Source: an uncultured Novosphingobium sp. (GTDB lineage: Bacteria; Pseudomonadota; Alphaproteobacteria; Sphingomonadales; Sphingomonadaceae). Taken from it: a stretch of 14,198 nt of DNA. Position numbers and translations under genes: made by a program. The first letter of the stretch is position 1, and every line of letters begins with the position of its first letter. The stretch spans positions 1 through 14,198 of the forward strand of contig CALKVF010000048.1 in assembly GCA_937996535.1 (NCBI GenBank), in the 5' to 3' direction. A model generated the notes under the pieces. That model saw only the letters and a list, made by a program, of their open reading frames with translations, did not search any database and was not told where the DNA came from. Positions 1-7,327 of the stretch are shown piece by piece.

Positions 1-389
1 AGCGTCTGTCGATGCCGCTCGAAAAGGTCCGCAAGGTGATGAAGATCGCCAAGGAGCCGATCAGTCTCGAAACGCCGATCGGCGACGAGGAAGATTCGCA
101 CCTCGGCGATTTCATCGAGGACAAGAACGCGATCATCCCGGTCGACGCGGCAATTCAGGCTAACCTCAAGGAAACGGTCACCCGCGTCCTCGCCAGCCTG
201 ACCCCGCGCGAAGAACGCGTGCTGCGCATGCGCTTTGGCATCGGCATGAACACCGATCACACGCTGGAGGAAGTGGGCCAGCAATTCTCGGTGACGCGCG
301 AACGCATCCGTCAGATCGAAGCCAAGGCGCTGAGGAAGCTCAAGCACCCGAGCCGGTCGCGCAAGATGCGCTCGTTCCTCGACCAGTAA
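1..389 (+). CDS. rpoD: RNA polymerase sigma factor RpoD (sigma-70), C-terminal part
   Basis: This is the 3' end of the main housekeeping sigma factor, which directs RNA polymerase to -35/-10 promoters. The 5' part lies outside the window, and the reading frame is open from base 3. About 128 residues are visible. They begin in region 3 with the primary-sigma sequence KIAKEPISLETPIGDEEDSH, continue through region 4.1 (LTPREERVLRMRFGIG), and end in the region 4.2 helix-turn-helix (TLEEVGQQFSVTRERIRQIE) with the usual RSRKMRSFLDQ-type tail. Region 4.2 contacts the -35 element. A strong intrinsic terminator follows four bases after the stop, so rpoD is the last gene of its unit. The motifs are those of a primary sigma factor, not an alternative one. 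The Met codon at 12 is internal and is not the gene start. Confidence 0.97.
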   Translation, partial: RLSMPLEKVRKVMKIAKEPISLETPIGDEEDSHLGDFIEDKNAIIPVDAAIQANLKETVTRVLASLTPREERVLRMRFGIGMNTDHTLEEVGQQFSVTRERIRQIEAKALRKLKHPSRSRKMRSFLDQ

Positions 390-392
390 GCG

Positions 393-422
393 AAAAGACC
401 CCGGCAACCCCGGGGTCTTTTT
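393..422 (+). terminator. Rho-independent terminator of rpoD
   Basis: A 12-bp perfect stem (393-404 pairing with 410-421) closes a 5-base loop and ends in a run of five T (418-422). It begins four bases after the rpoD stop codon. The A-rich left flank mirrors the T-run, but no minus-strand gene ends here, so I read it as serving rpoD. Confidence 0.92.
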
Positions 423-546
423 CTGTCAGCATCACTTACAATTGGCACTTTCCCTACGGAATTTGCCCTCGGCGCTGGCAATGCGAGAGAGTCCCGCCTA
501 AGGGGTGCGCGAGCGAATCTCCAAGCGGACGGGCCCAATCACAGCC

Positions 547-998
547 ATGCGCATTGCCATTGCCTCCGACCACGCCGCCGTCGATCTCAAGGCGGCCTTG
601 CGCGAATACCTCATCGGCCTCGGCCATGAAGTTGCCGACCTTGGCCCGGAAACGGCTGACCGGGTCGACTATCCTGACTATGGCTATGCCCTCGCCGAAG
701 TCGTTGCCGATGGCACGGCCCAATTCGGCGTGGCGCTGTGCGGTTCGGGGATCGGCATTTCGATCGCGGTCAATCGCCATCCCGCACTGCGCTGCGCGCT
801 GGTGTCCGAGCCACTGTCGGCGGCCCTTGCCCGCGAGCACAACAACGCCAACGCCATCGCCATGGGCGCCCGCCTGACCGGCGAGGACATGGCCAAGGCC
901 TGCCTCGATGCCTTCCTAGCCGTTGAATTCGGCGGCGGACGTCACGCCGGCCGGGTCGACAAGCTTTCCAATCCCCCCCATCTTTCAGGAGCCACTGC

Positions 999-1002
<4 letters not shown>
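547..1002 (+). CDS. rpiB: Ribose-5-phosphate isomerase B (RpiB/LacAB family)
   Basis: RpiB interconverts ribose 5-phosphate and ribulose 5-phosphate in the non-oxidative pentose phosphate pathway. The 151-residue product matches the family length of about 150. It opens MRIAIASDHAA, and the catalytic Cys65 (in VALCGSGIGISIA) and His98 (in AREHNNAN) fall at the same numbers as in E. coli RpiB; Asp8-His9 is also kept. I chose the ATG at 547 because it gives the standard RpiB N-terminus. A GTG at 505 would add 14 residues unlike the family. The ribosome site at 547 is weak. The stop overlaps the glyA start (ATGA at 999-1002), so the genes are translationally coupled, an arrangement common in alphaproteobacteria. 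A TACAAT at 437-442 is a possible -10 box, but no convincing -35 accompanies it. Confidence 0.93.
987..991 (+). promoter_or_regulatory. Ribosome binding site of glyA
   Basis: AGGAG lies seven bases before the glyA ATG at 999, inside the last codons of rpiB. It supports the 999 start and the four-base overlap of the two genes. Confidence 0.8.
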
Positions 1003-2312
<1,310 letters not shown>

Positions 2313-2315
2313 GCC

Positions 2316-2531
2316 ATGTCCGATCAAGGCCCCGCCAGCGACCTCTTGAACGATGCCAAGGACGAAATCGTCGGCATGGCCAAGCAGGGCATGAAGCACC
2401 CCTCGACCGCCCCGGTGCTGACCGGCGCGGCGATCGGCGGGGTGGCCGGCCTGCTGCTGCCGCTGGTGTCGATCCCGCTCGGCGCGGTGGTCGGTGCAGG
2501 CTTCACGCTCTACAAGCGTCTGCGCCCCTGA
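2316..2531 (+). CDS. Small single-pass membrane protein, unknown function
   Basis: I do not recognise this 71-residue protein. About 30 charged or polar N-terminal residues (MSDQGPASDLLNDAKDEIVG...) precede one long hydrophobic segment, roughly residues 33-65, and then a basic tail, YKRLRP. The hydrophobic part is rich in small residues spaced like a glycine zipper (GAAIGGVAG, then LGAVVGAG). This suggests a helical hairpin or one membrane helix that packs closely with itself or a partner. It starts three bases after the glyA stop, and its own stop abuts the nrdR ATG (TGAATG), so it is surely co-transcribed with them. The glyA 3' end supplies a GGAGG-like ribosome site (2303-2307). The coding reality is supported by the exact fit between neighbours; the function is open. 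Confidence 0.8.
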   Translation: MSDQGPASDLLNDAKDEIVGMAKQGMKHPSTAPVLTGAAIGGVAGLLLPLVSIPLGAVVGAGFTLYKRLRP

Positions 2532-3008
2532 ATGCGCTGTCCGTTCTGCGCTCATGATGACAGCCAGGTAAAGGATTCGCGGCCCACCGAGGACAACACC
2601 GCGATCCGCCGCCGGCGGCAATGCGACGGCTGCGGCGCACGCTTCACCACGTTCGAGCGGGTGCAGCTGCGCGAAATCTCGGTCGTCAAAAGCGGCGGTG
2701 CAGATGGCGAAGTCCGCCGCGAGCCGTTTGACCGCGCCAAGATCGAACAATCGCTGGCGCTGGCCTGCCGCAAGCGCGGGATCGCGCAGGAACGGCTCGA
2801 CCAGCTGGTTTCCGGCGTGCAGCGCCGGATCGAGACGATGGGCGAAAGCGAAGTCCCGTCCAAGGCGATCGGCGAAATGGTGATGGACGGCCTGCGCCAG
2901 CTCGACAGCGTGGCCTATATCCGCTTCGCCAGCGTCTATCGCGACTTTACCGAAGCCAAGGACTTCGAGGATTTCGCCGGGTCGGTGCGCGATGTCGGGA
3001 AGTCCTGA
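2532..3008 (+). CDS. nrdR: Transcriptional repressor NrdR
   Basis: NrdR is the zinc-finger and ATP-cone repressor of ribonucleotide reductase genes; it senses ATP/dATP and binds NrdR boxes. At 158 residues it has the family length. The N-terminal zinc ribbon is complete: Cys3 and Cys6 (RCPFC) with Cys31 and Cys34 (QCDGCGARFTTFE), plus the basic stretch IRRRRQ. The ATP-cone covers about residues 49-139, with VVKSGG, REPFDRAKIEQSL and VAYIRFASVYRDF. Its ATG directly follows the stop of the small membrane-protein gene, and its last 17 bases overlap the downstream methyltransferase gene. glyA followed by nrdR is a frequent alphaproteobacterial order. I noticed no NrdR-box-like palindrome in the window, so the targets lie elsewhere. 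Confidence 0.97.
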   Translation: MRCPFCAHDDSQVKDSRPTEDNTAIRRRRQCDGCGARFTTFERVQLREISVVKSGGADGEVRREPFDRAKIEQSLALACRKRGIAQERLDQLVSGVQRRIETMGESEVPSKAIGEMVMDGLRQLDSVAYIRFASVYRDFTEAKDFEDFAGSVRDVGKS

Positions 3009-3741
3009 GGCTCCCCTGCTGGCCGATCGCCGTCCCGTTGTCGTGCTGGTCCGGCCGCAGCTGGGCGAGAACATCGGCAAGGCGGCACGCGCCATGCTCA
3101 ATTTCGGGCTGGTGGAACTGCGCCTCGTGACCCCGCGCGATGGCTGGCCCAATCCCAGCGCCGGGCCGGCCGCGGCCGGGGCCGACGAAGTGCTTGAAGG
3201 CGCGGCGGTGTTCGAAAGCCTGGCCGAAGCGGTTGCCGATTGCGCCCATGTCTATGCCACCACCGTGCGCAAGCGCGGCGTGACCAAGCCGGTCGTGACG
3301 CCCGAGGAAGCCGCCCGCGCGATCCACAGCGATACCGGGCGTTCGGCGCTGGTCTTCGGGCCGGAACGCTCGGGCCTTGAGACCGAGGACGTGGCGCTGG
3401 CCCGCGCGATCGTCACCGTGCCGATCAATCCTGAATTCGCCTCGCTCAATCTCGCTCAGGCGGTGATCCTGTGCGCCTATGAATGGTCGAAACAGGAAAC
3501 GCTCGCCCAGCCGACGGTCGAAGACCTGCTTCCCCCGGCCCCGCAGGAAGAACTGGAAGGCATGATCGGCCAGCTCGAAGCCATGCTGGTGTCGCGCAAT
3601 TACTTCTTCCCGCCGGCGCGCGCCGAGGCCACCCGCCTGACCTTGCGCAACATGCTGACCAAGCCGGGCTGGAACCATCTGGAAGTGCGCACGATGCGCG
3701 GTGTGCTCTCGACCATCGAAAAGCGCGATCCACAGGCGTGA
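2992..3741 (+). CDS. TrmJ-like tRNA (cytidine/uridine-32 2'-O)-methyltransferase, SPOUT family
   Basis: The 249-residue product is an RNA 2'-O-methyltransferase of the SpoU/SPOUT knotted fold that uses S-adenosylmethionine. The motifs appear in order: VRPQLGENIGKAARAMLNFG (20-39, motif 1), LVFGPERSGLE (120-130, motif 2) and INPEFASLNLAQAVILCAYE (145-164, motif 3). The C-terminal extension after about residue 165 is helical and probably takes part in tRNA recognition and dimerisation, as in TrmJ. TrmJ modifies position 32 of the anticodon loop; the family assignment is firm, but the exact target nucleotide is inferred. The ATG at 2992 lies inside nrdR, giving a 17-base overlap in another frame. 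It is the last gene of the rpiB-led run. No T-tract terminator follows it. Confidence 0.9.
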   Translation: MSGSPEAPLLADRRPVVVLVRPQLGENIGKAARAMLNFGLVELRLVTPRDGWPNPSAGPAAAGADEVLEGAAVFESLAEAVADCAHVYATTVRKRGVTKPVVTPEEAARAIHSDTGRSALVFGPERSGLETEDVALARAIVTVPINPEFASLNLAQAVILCAYEWSKQETLAQPTVEDLLPPAPQEELEGMIGQLEAMLVSRNYFFPPARAEATRLTLRNMLTKPGWNHLEVRTMRGVLSTIEKRDPQA

Positions 3742-3926
3742 TCGCCTAAAGCTTGATGGCCCAAAGCTTGACTTTCGGGTGATTCCCGGCCAAGGGCGCC
3801 CCTTCGCAATTGACCCTGCACTCCGGTGAAGCAGTGGTCGCATTCCGTTTTTGGCGGAATGGTGCGGTTCCGGACCAGTAGGCGGGCGGTTGTCGTCCAC
3901 CATGCAAATTGAAAGGTCGATGCGCC
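3742..3926 (+). promoter_or_regulatory. 5' region of rpsD with short repeats and a hairpin
   Basis: These 185 bases hold no gene. A nine-base direct repeat, AAAGCTTGA, occurs at 3748-3756 and 3763-3771; each copy contains the palindrome AAGCTT, so the pair can also fold on itself. A 7-bp stem, CATTCCG/CGGAATG (3841-3847 and 3855-3861), closes a T-rich loop. TTGACT (3768-3773) and TTGACC (3810-3815) resemble -35 boxes, but neither has a good -10 box at 16-18 bases. AAAGG at 3912-3916 is the likely ribosome site of rpsD. S4 is a known translational autoregulator in other bacteria, so a structured leader is plausible but unproven here. Confidence 0.35.
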
Positions 3927-4538
3927 ATGTCGAAGCGCAATTCGTCGAAGTACAAGATTGATCGCCGCATGGGCGAAAACATCTGGGGCCGTCCCAAGAG
4001 CTCGGTTAACCGCCGCAGCTACGGCCCCGGTCAGCACGGTCAGCGCCGTAAGGGCAAGCTGTCTGACTTCGGTATCCAGCTGCGCGCCAAGCAGAAGCTC
4101 AAGGGCTACTACGGCGACGTGACCGAAAAGCAGTTCAAGCGCACCTACCAGGAAGCGTCGAAGATGAAGGGCGACACCGGTCAGAACCTGATCGGCCTGC
4201 TCGAACAGCGTCTCGACATGGTCGTATACCGCGCCAAGTTCGCGCCGACCATCTTCTCGGCTCGCCAGATCGTTTCGCACGGCCACATCTATGTGAACGG
4301 CGTGAAGTGCAACATCGCCAGCCGCCGCGTGCGTCCGGGCGACGTGATTTCGCTGGGCAGCAAGGCCAAGGAAATGGCCCTCATCGCCGAAGCGCTGACC
4401 CTGCCGGAACGCGAAGTGCCTGACTATGTTGCCTCGGAAGGCGACAAGGTCACCTTCGTCCGCGTCCCCACGCTCGACGAAGTGCCCTATCCGGTGAAGA
4501 TGGAACCGAACCTGGTCGTCGAATTCTATTCGCGCTGA
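3927..4538 (+). CDS. rpsD: 30S ribosomal protein S4
   Basis: S4 is a primary 16S rRNA-binding protein that nucleates assembly of the 30S body and takes part in decoding accuracy. The 203-residue product has the alphaproteobacterial form: MSKRNSSKYKIDRRMGENIW, then GPGQHGQRRKGKLSDFGIQL, the central LEQRLDMVVYRAKFAPTIFSARQI, and an S4 RNA-binding domain around residues 93-155 (VSHGHIYVNGVKCNIASRRV). I chose the ATG at 3927 because it gives the family N-terminus. An in-frame TTG at 3909 would add six unrelated residues. The gene stands alone, away from the alpha ribosomal-protein operon, as is usual in alphaproteobacteria, and codon use is strongly biased as expected for a highly expressed gene. 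It ends at a terminator shared with convergent tgt. Confidence 0.98.
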   Translation: MSKRNSSKYKIDRRMGENIWGRPKSSVNRRSYGPGQHGQRRKGKLSDFGIQLRAKQKLKGYYGDVTEKQFKRTYQEASKMKGDTGQNLIGLLEQRLDMVVYRAKFAPTIFSARQIVSHGHIYVNGVKCNIASRRVRPGDVISLGSKAKEMALIAEALTLPEREVPDYVASEGDKVTFVRVPTLDEVPYPVKMEPNLVVEFYSR

Positions 4539-4561
4539 TCCGGTTCCCACCGACAGAACAC

Positions 4562-4592
4562 GAAAGGGCGGTCCCGGTGGGGCCGCCCTTTT
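4562..4592. terminator. Bidirectional terminator between rpsD and tgt
   Basis: A GC-rich stem (4562-4575 pairing with 4579-4592, with U-G pairs near the loop and at the base) ends in TTTT (4589-4592) on the plus strand and begins with AAA, so a short T-run also exists on the minus strand. It lies between the stops of two convergent genes and can serve both. The plus-strand direction, for rpsD, is the stronger. Confidence 0.85.
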
Positions 4593-4596
4593 CGAT

Positions 4597-5721
4597 TCAA
4601 GGCTTGAGGTAACTTGCCCTGAAATTGGCCGCGAAGGCGGCAAAGCTGCCCGCCGCGATCGCTTCGCGCATTCCGGCCATCAGTTGCTGGTAGAAGGTGA
4701 GGTTGTGCTCGGTCAGCAGCATCGCGCCGAGGATTTCGCCGGCCTTGTGCAGATGATGGAGATAGGCGAGGCTGTATTTGGTGCAGGCATCGCAGGGGCA
4801 GCGCTCGTCCAACGGGGCGCTGTCTTCGGCGTGCTTGGCATTGCGCAGGTTGACCGGGCCCTGCCAGGTAAAGCCCTGCCCGTTGCGGCCCGAGCGGCTG
4901 GGCAGCACGCAATCGAACATATCGACGCCACGCTCGACCGCGCCGACCAGATCGTCGGGCTTACCCACCCCCATCAGATAGCGCGGGCGATCGGCCGGCA
5001 GCATGTCGGGCGCGAAATCGAGCGTGGCGAACATCGCCTCCTGCCCCTCGCCCACGGCCAGTCCGCCGATCGCATAGCCATCGAAGCCGATCTCGCGCAG
5101 CGCCTCGGCGCTTTCGCGGCGCAGGGCTTCGTCGAGCGCGCCCTGCTGGATGCCGAACAGCGCCGCCCCAGCCGCGTGTTCCTCGCCGCTATCAAACCCG
5201 TCGCGGCTGCGCATGGCCCAACGCATCGACATTCGCATCGATTGGGCGATCACCTCGCGCGGGGCATCGGCGCGCGGGCATTCGTCAAAGGCCATGACGA
5301 TATCGCTGCCGAGCAGGCGCTGGATCTCCATCGAACGTTCGGGCGTGAGCAGGTGCCGCGAACCATCGAGGTGGCTCTTGAAGGTTACGCCTTCTTCGGT
5401 GATCTTGCGCAGGTCCGACAGGCTCATCACCTGATAGCCGCCGCTGTCGGTCAGGATCGGGCGATCCCAGTTCATGAACTTGTGCAGCCCGCCGAGCCGC
5501 GCCACGCGTTCCGCGCCCGGCCGCAGCATCAGGTGATAGGTATTGCCCAGCAGGATATCCGCGCCGGTTGCCCGCACCGTTTCGGGCTTCATCGCCTTGA
5601 CCGTGGCTGCCGTGCCCACCGGCATGAAGGCCGGGGTGCGGATTTCGCCGCGCTGCATCGCAATCGTGCCGGTGCGCGCCTTGCCATCGGTGGCGTGGAT
5701 CTGGAAAGAGAAGCGGGTCAT
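4597..5721 (-). CDS. tgt: Queuine tRNA-ribosyltransferase (tRNA-guanine transglycosylase)
   Basis: Tgt swaps guanine-34 of GUN anticodons for preQ1, a committed step of queuosine formation. The product is 374 residues. Asp92 (in LTDSGGYQ) matches Asp102 of the Zymomonas enzyme, and the nucleophile Asp270 (in VDMFDCVLPSRSGRNGQ) matches its Asp280. The zinc ligands Cys308, Cys310, Cys313 and His339 match Cys318, Cys320, Cys323 and His349. The offset of ten is constant, so there are no internal indels between these sites. I chose the ATG at 5721 because MTRFSFQIHATDG is the family start; a GTG at 5745 would add eight residues. QueA, the next enzyme of the pathway, is encoded upstream on the same strand but 3.7 kb away, with an accessory block between. 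Tgt therefore probably has its own promoter in the gap before the porin gene. Confidence 0.97.
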   Translation of the reverse strand: MTRFSFQIHATDGKARTGTIAMQRGEIRTPAFMPVGTAATVKAMKPETVRATGADILLGNTYHLMLRPGAERVARLGGLHKFMNWDRPILTDSGGYQVMSLSDLRKITEEGVTFKSHLDGSRHLLTPERSMEIQRLLGSDIVMAFDECPRADAPREVIAQSMRMSMRWAMRSRDGFDSGEEHAAGAALFGIQQGALDEALRRESAEALREIGFDGYAIGGLAVGEGQEAMFATLDFAPDMLPADRPRYLMGVGKPDDLVGAVERGVDMFDCVLPSRSGRNGQGFTWQGPVNLRNAKHAEDSAPLDERCPCDACTKYSLAYLHHLHKAGEILGAMLLTEHNLTFYQQLMAGMREAIAAGSFAAFAANFRASYLKP

Positions 5722-5747
5722 CGCCTGCGCCCTAGCCGATCGCACGG

Positions 5748-5776
5748 TTCACGCAAACCGCCTTTGCCGCTATAGC
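5748..5776 (+). promoter_or_regulatory. Possible promoter of the OprB-like porin gene
   Basis: TTCACG (5748-5753) and TATAGC (5771-5776) are 17 bases apart, each matching four of six consensus positions. They lie in the divergent gap between tgt and the porin gene, about 90 bases before the porin start. TATAGC sits in the palindrome GCTATAGC, so the same bases could also act as a -10 box for tgt on the other strand, although no good minus-strand -35 is present. Confidence 0.3.
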
Positions 5777-5866
5777 CGTAGGACTGCGTAGCCCCGACAA
5801 GGGTGGATTTTACGCGGCCCTGCCACTGCCCGCGCCATGCGGCACCTAGGATCGAGGACGAACCAC

Positions 5867-6853
5867 GTGATTGGCAAGCTGTTGGCAGGATGCGCGGCTT
5901 TGGCGCTGTGCCCGGCTGCCGCCCATGCGCAGAATGCGCCGATCGACGTTGCAGGGGCGATCACGCTCGATCTTGCCAGCGCGGTGGCGGGCGATGGCGA
6001 CAAGCGGCTGCGCGCGCTGACCAACCTTGATCTCACCGCCGACGCCGATCTGGACGCCGTGCTGGGCTGGCAGGGCGGCAAGGCCCATGTCTATGTGCTC
6101 GACAATCGCGGCGCGCGACCCAACGATGCAGCGGAGACACTGCAAGGGGTCGACAATATCGAGGTTGCCCATGCCGGGCTGCGGCTGTTCGAAGCCTGGA
6201 TCGAGCAAGACATCGGCCCTGCTACGACACTGCGCGCCGGGCTCTATGACCTTAACAGCGAATTCTACACCAACCCTGCCGCCGGCCTCCTGATCGCCCC
6301 GCCCTTCGGGATCGGATCGGAACTGGCGGCGACCGGTCCCAACGGCCCCTCGATCTTCCCGTCGAGCGCGCTGGCCCTGCGGCTGCGCACTGCTCTGGCC
6401 GGCAACAAGGGCTATGCCCAGGTCGCCGCGGTCAATGCCCGGGCGAGCACGCTGGGTGACAGCACCGGGGTCGATTTCAGCTTTCGCGAAGGCTTGCTGC
6501 TGATCGGGGAAGCCGGAATCAGCCAGGGACCGCTGCGCGGCTCGATCGGGCTGTGGCATTACACCCGCCCGCGCGCTGACCTGTTTGAAACCGACGCCGC
6601 GGGCAATCCGCAGCGCCGCGCCTCGCAAGGCGCCTACGCAGTGATCGAAGGCGATCTGCTGCGCGAAGACACGCGCCAGCTTACCGCCTTTGTCCGCGCC
6701 GGCCTGTCCGATCCGCACACCGGCCCGTTCACCGGCGGCGTGCAGACCGGCCTGACGTTGCAGCCCGATCTGCAATGGATCCGCCATCCCGGCGGCAAGG
6801 CGGCCGCAGAGGACAGCGCCATCGCCACGCTGCGCATCGTTTACGCGTTCTAG
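5867..6853 (+). CDS. OprB-like carbohydrate porin, shortened
   Basis: This is an outer-membrane beta-barrel protein of the OprB (carbohydrate-selective porin) family, expected to pass sugars or similar small solutes. The GTG at 5867 is the best start: GAGGA (5854-5858) lies eight bases before it, and it gives a clean signal peptide (IGKLLAGCAALALCPAAAHA) cut near residue 22. An ATG at 5837 would put ten extra residues before the signal. Family hallmarks are LRLFEAWIEQDIGPATTLRA (105-124), the LIAPPFGIG...GPNGPSIFPSSALALRLR region, LTLQPDLQWIRHPGG (296-310) and a terminal IVYAF whose last Phe suits barrel assembly. It has 328 residues, while OprB proteins usually exceed 400. The stretch before LQPDLQW looks short, as if strands were lost. 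It diverges from tgt, and its stop overlaps that of the globin-like gene. Confidence 0.78.
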   Translation: MIGKLLAGCAALALCPAAAHAQNAPIDVAGAITLDLASAVAGDGDKRLRALTNLDLTADADLDAVLGWQGGKAHVYVLDNRGARPNDAAETLQGVDNIEVAHAGLRLFEAWIEQDIGPATTLRAGLYDLNSEFYTNPAAGLLIAPPFGIGSELAATGPNGPSIFPSSALALRLRTALAGNKGYAQVAAVNARASTLGDSTGVDFSFREGLLLIGEAGISQGPLRGSIGLWHYTRPRADLFETDAAGNPQRRASQGAYAVIEGDLLREDTRQLTAFVRAGLSDPHTGPFTGGVQTGLTLQPDLQWIRHPGGKAAAEDSAIATLRIVYAF

Positions 6854-7263
6854 GCGATCGAGGCGGCCACGGCGGCGCTGAGTTCCGCCGACAGCTCTGC
6901 CCACAGCGCGGCCTCCTCGTCGCCGCGCGCCGCGCGCGCCAGAACATCAGCCGCCGCGCCAAGCAGCCCGGCATACCATTCCCCCGGCACGTGCAGGGTA
7001 TCGGCATGGTGAGGCGCGGAGGTCTGCAGGATAATTTCCACTTCGCTGCGGCGCTCGCACCAGGTCATCAGGCAATAGAGCGCATTGTCGACCATTTCCG
7101 CGCCAAGCCGCGCCGGATCGTGCGGAGCATGATGCGCAAAGCTGGCCTCCGCGGCCGGAAAGCGGCGGAAAAATTCGGCCATGACCAGGGGCGTCACATC
7201 CCCCAGCCGTTCAGCCGCGTGTTCCAGAGCGGCCTCTACCCGCTCCTGCCGCGCATCACCCAT
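6850..7263 (-). CDS. Globin-like protein
   Basis: This 137-residue soluble protein has the layout of a single-domain globin, although similarity is faint. Residues 24-36 (TPLVMAEFFRRFP, followed by AAEASF) resemble the B helix and CD corner. His85-His86 followed by HVPGEWYAGLLGAAADVLAR (91-110) resembles the F-helix proximal histidine and the following G helix with its conserved V...Y spacing. That spacing is one residue longer here than in Vitreoscilla haemoglobin or flavohaemoglobin, so which His binds haem is uncertain. GAGG (7269-7272) precedes the ATG by five bases. The gene starts 64 bases after the oxygenase stop on the same strand and probably shares its transcript; an oxygen or NO role beside an O2-using enzyme is inference. 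Its stop overlaps the porin stop. A non-haem helical protein remains possible. Confidence 0.62.
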   Translation of the reverse strand: MGDARQERVEAALEHAAERLGDVTPLVMAEFFRRFPAAEASFAHHAPHDPARLGAEMVDNALYCLMTWCERRSEVEIILQTSAPHHADTLHVPGEWYAGLLGAAADVLARAARGDEEAALWAELSAELSAAVAASIA

Positions 7264-7327
7264 CCCATCCTCACGCTAACCCACCGTGCAGGCTGGCAGG
7301 GCAATGGCGGCCGCGCCTTGACCCACA

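Noticed and set aside
481..501. A six-codon micro-ORF (MRESPA) before rpiB
   Set aside because: It is too short to judge, has no ribosome site, and is not biased toward any amino acid that would suggest attenuation.
505..546. A GTG start at 505 for rpiB with a good AAGGGG upstream
   Set aside because: It adds 14 residues not found in RpiB proteins, while the ATG at 547 gives the standard N-terminus and puts the catalytic Cys and His at the E. coli numbering.
3600..4643. A 347-codon minus-strand open frame across rpsD
   Set aside because: It is antisense to rpsD and crosses a terminator; it looks like a GC-bias shadow.
4684..5775. A 363-codon open frame antisense to tgt
   Set aside because: tgt is certain from its catalytic and zinc residues; the opposing frame shows no family motif.
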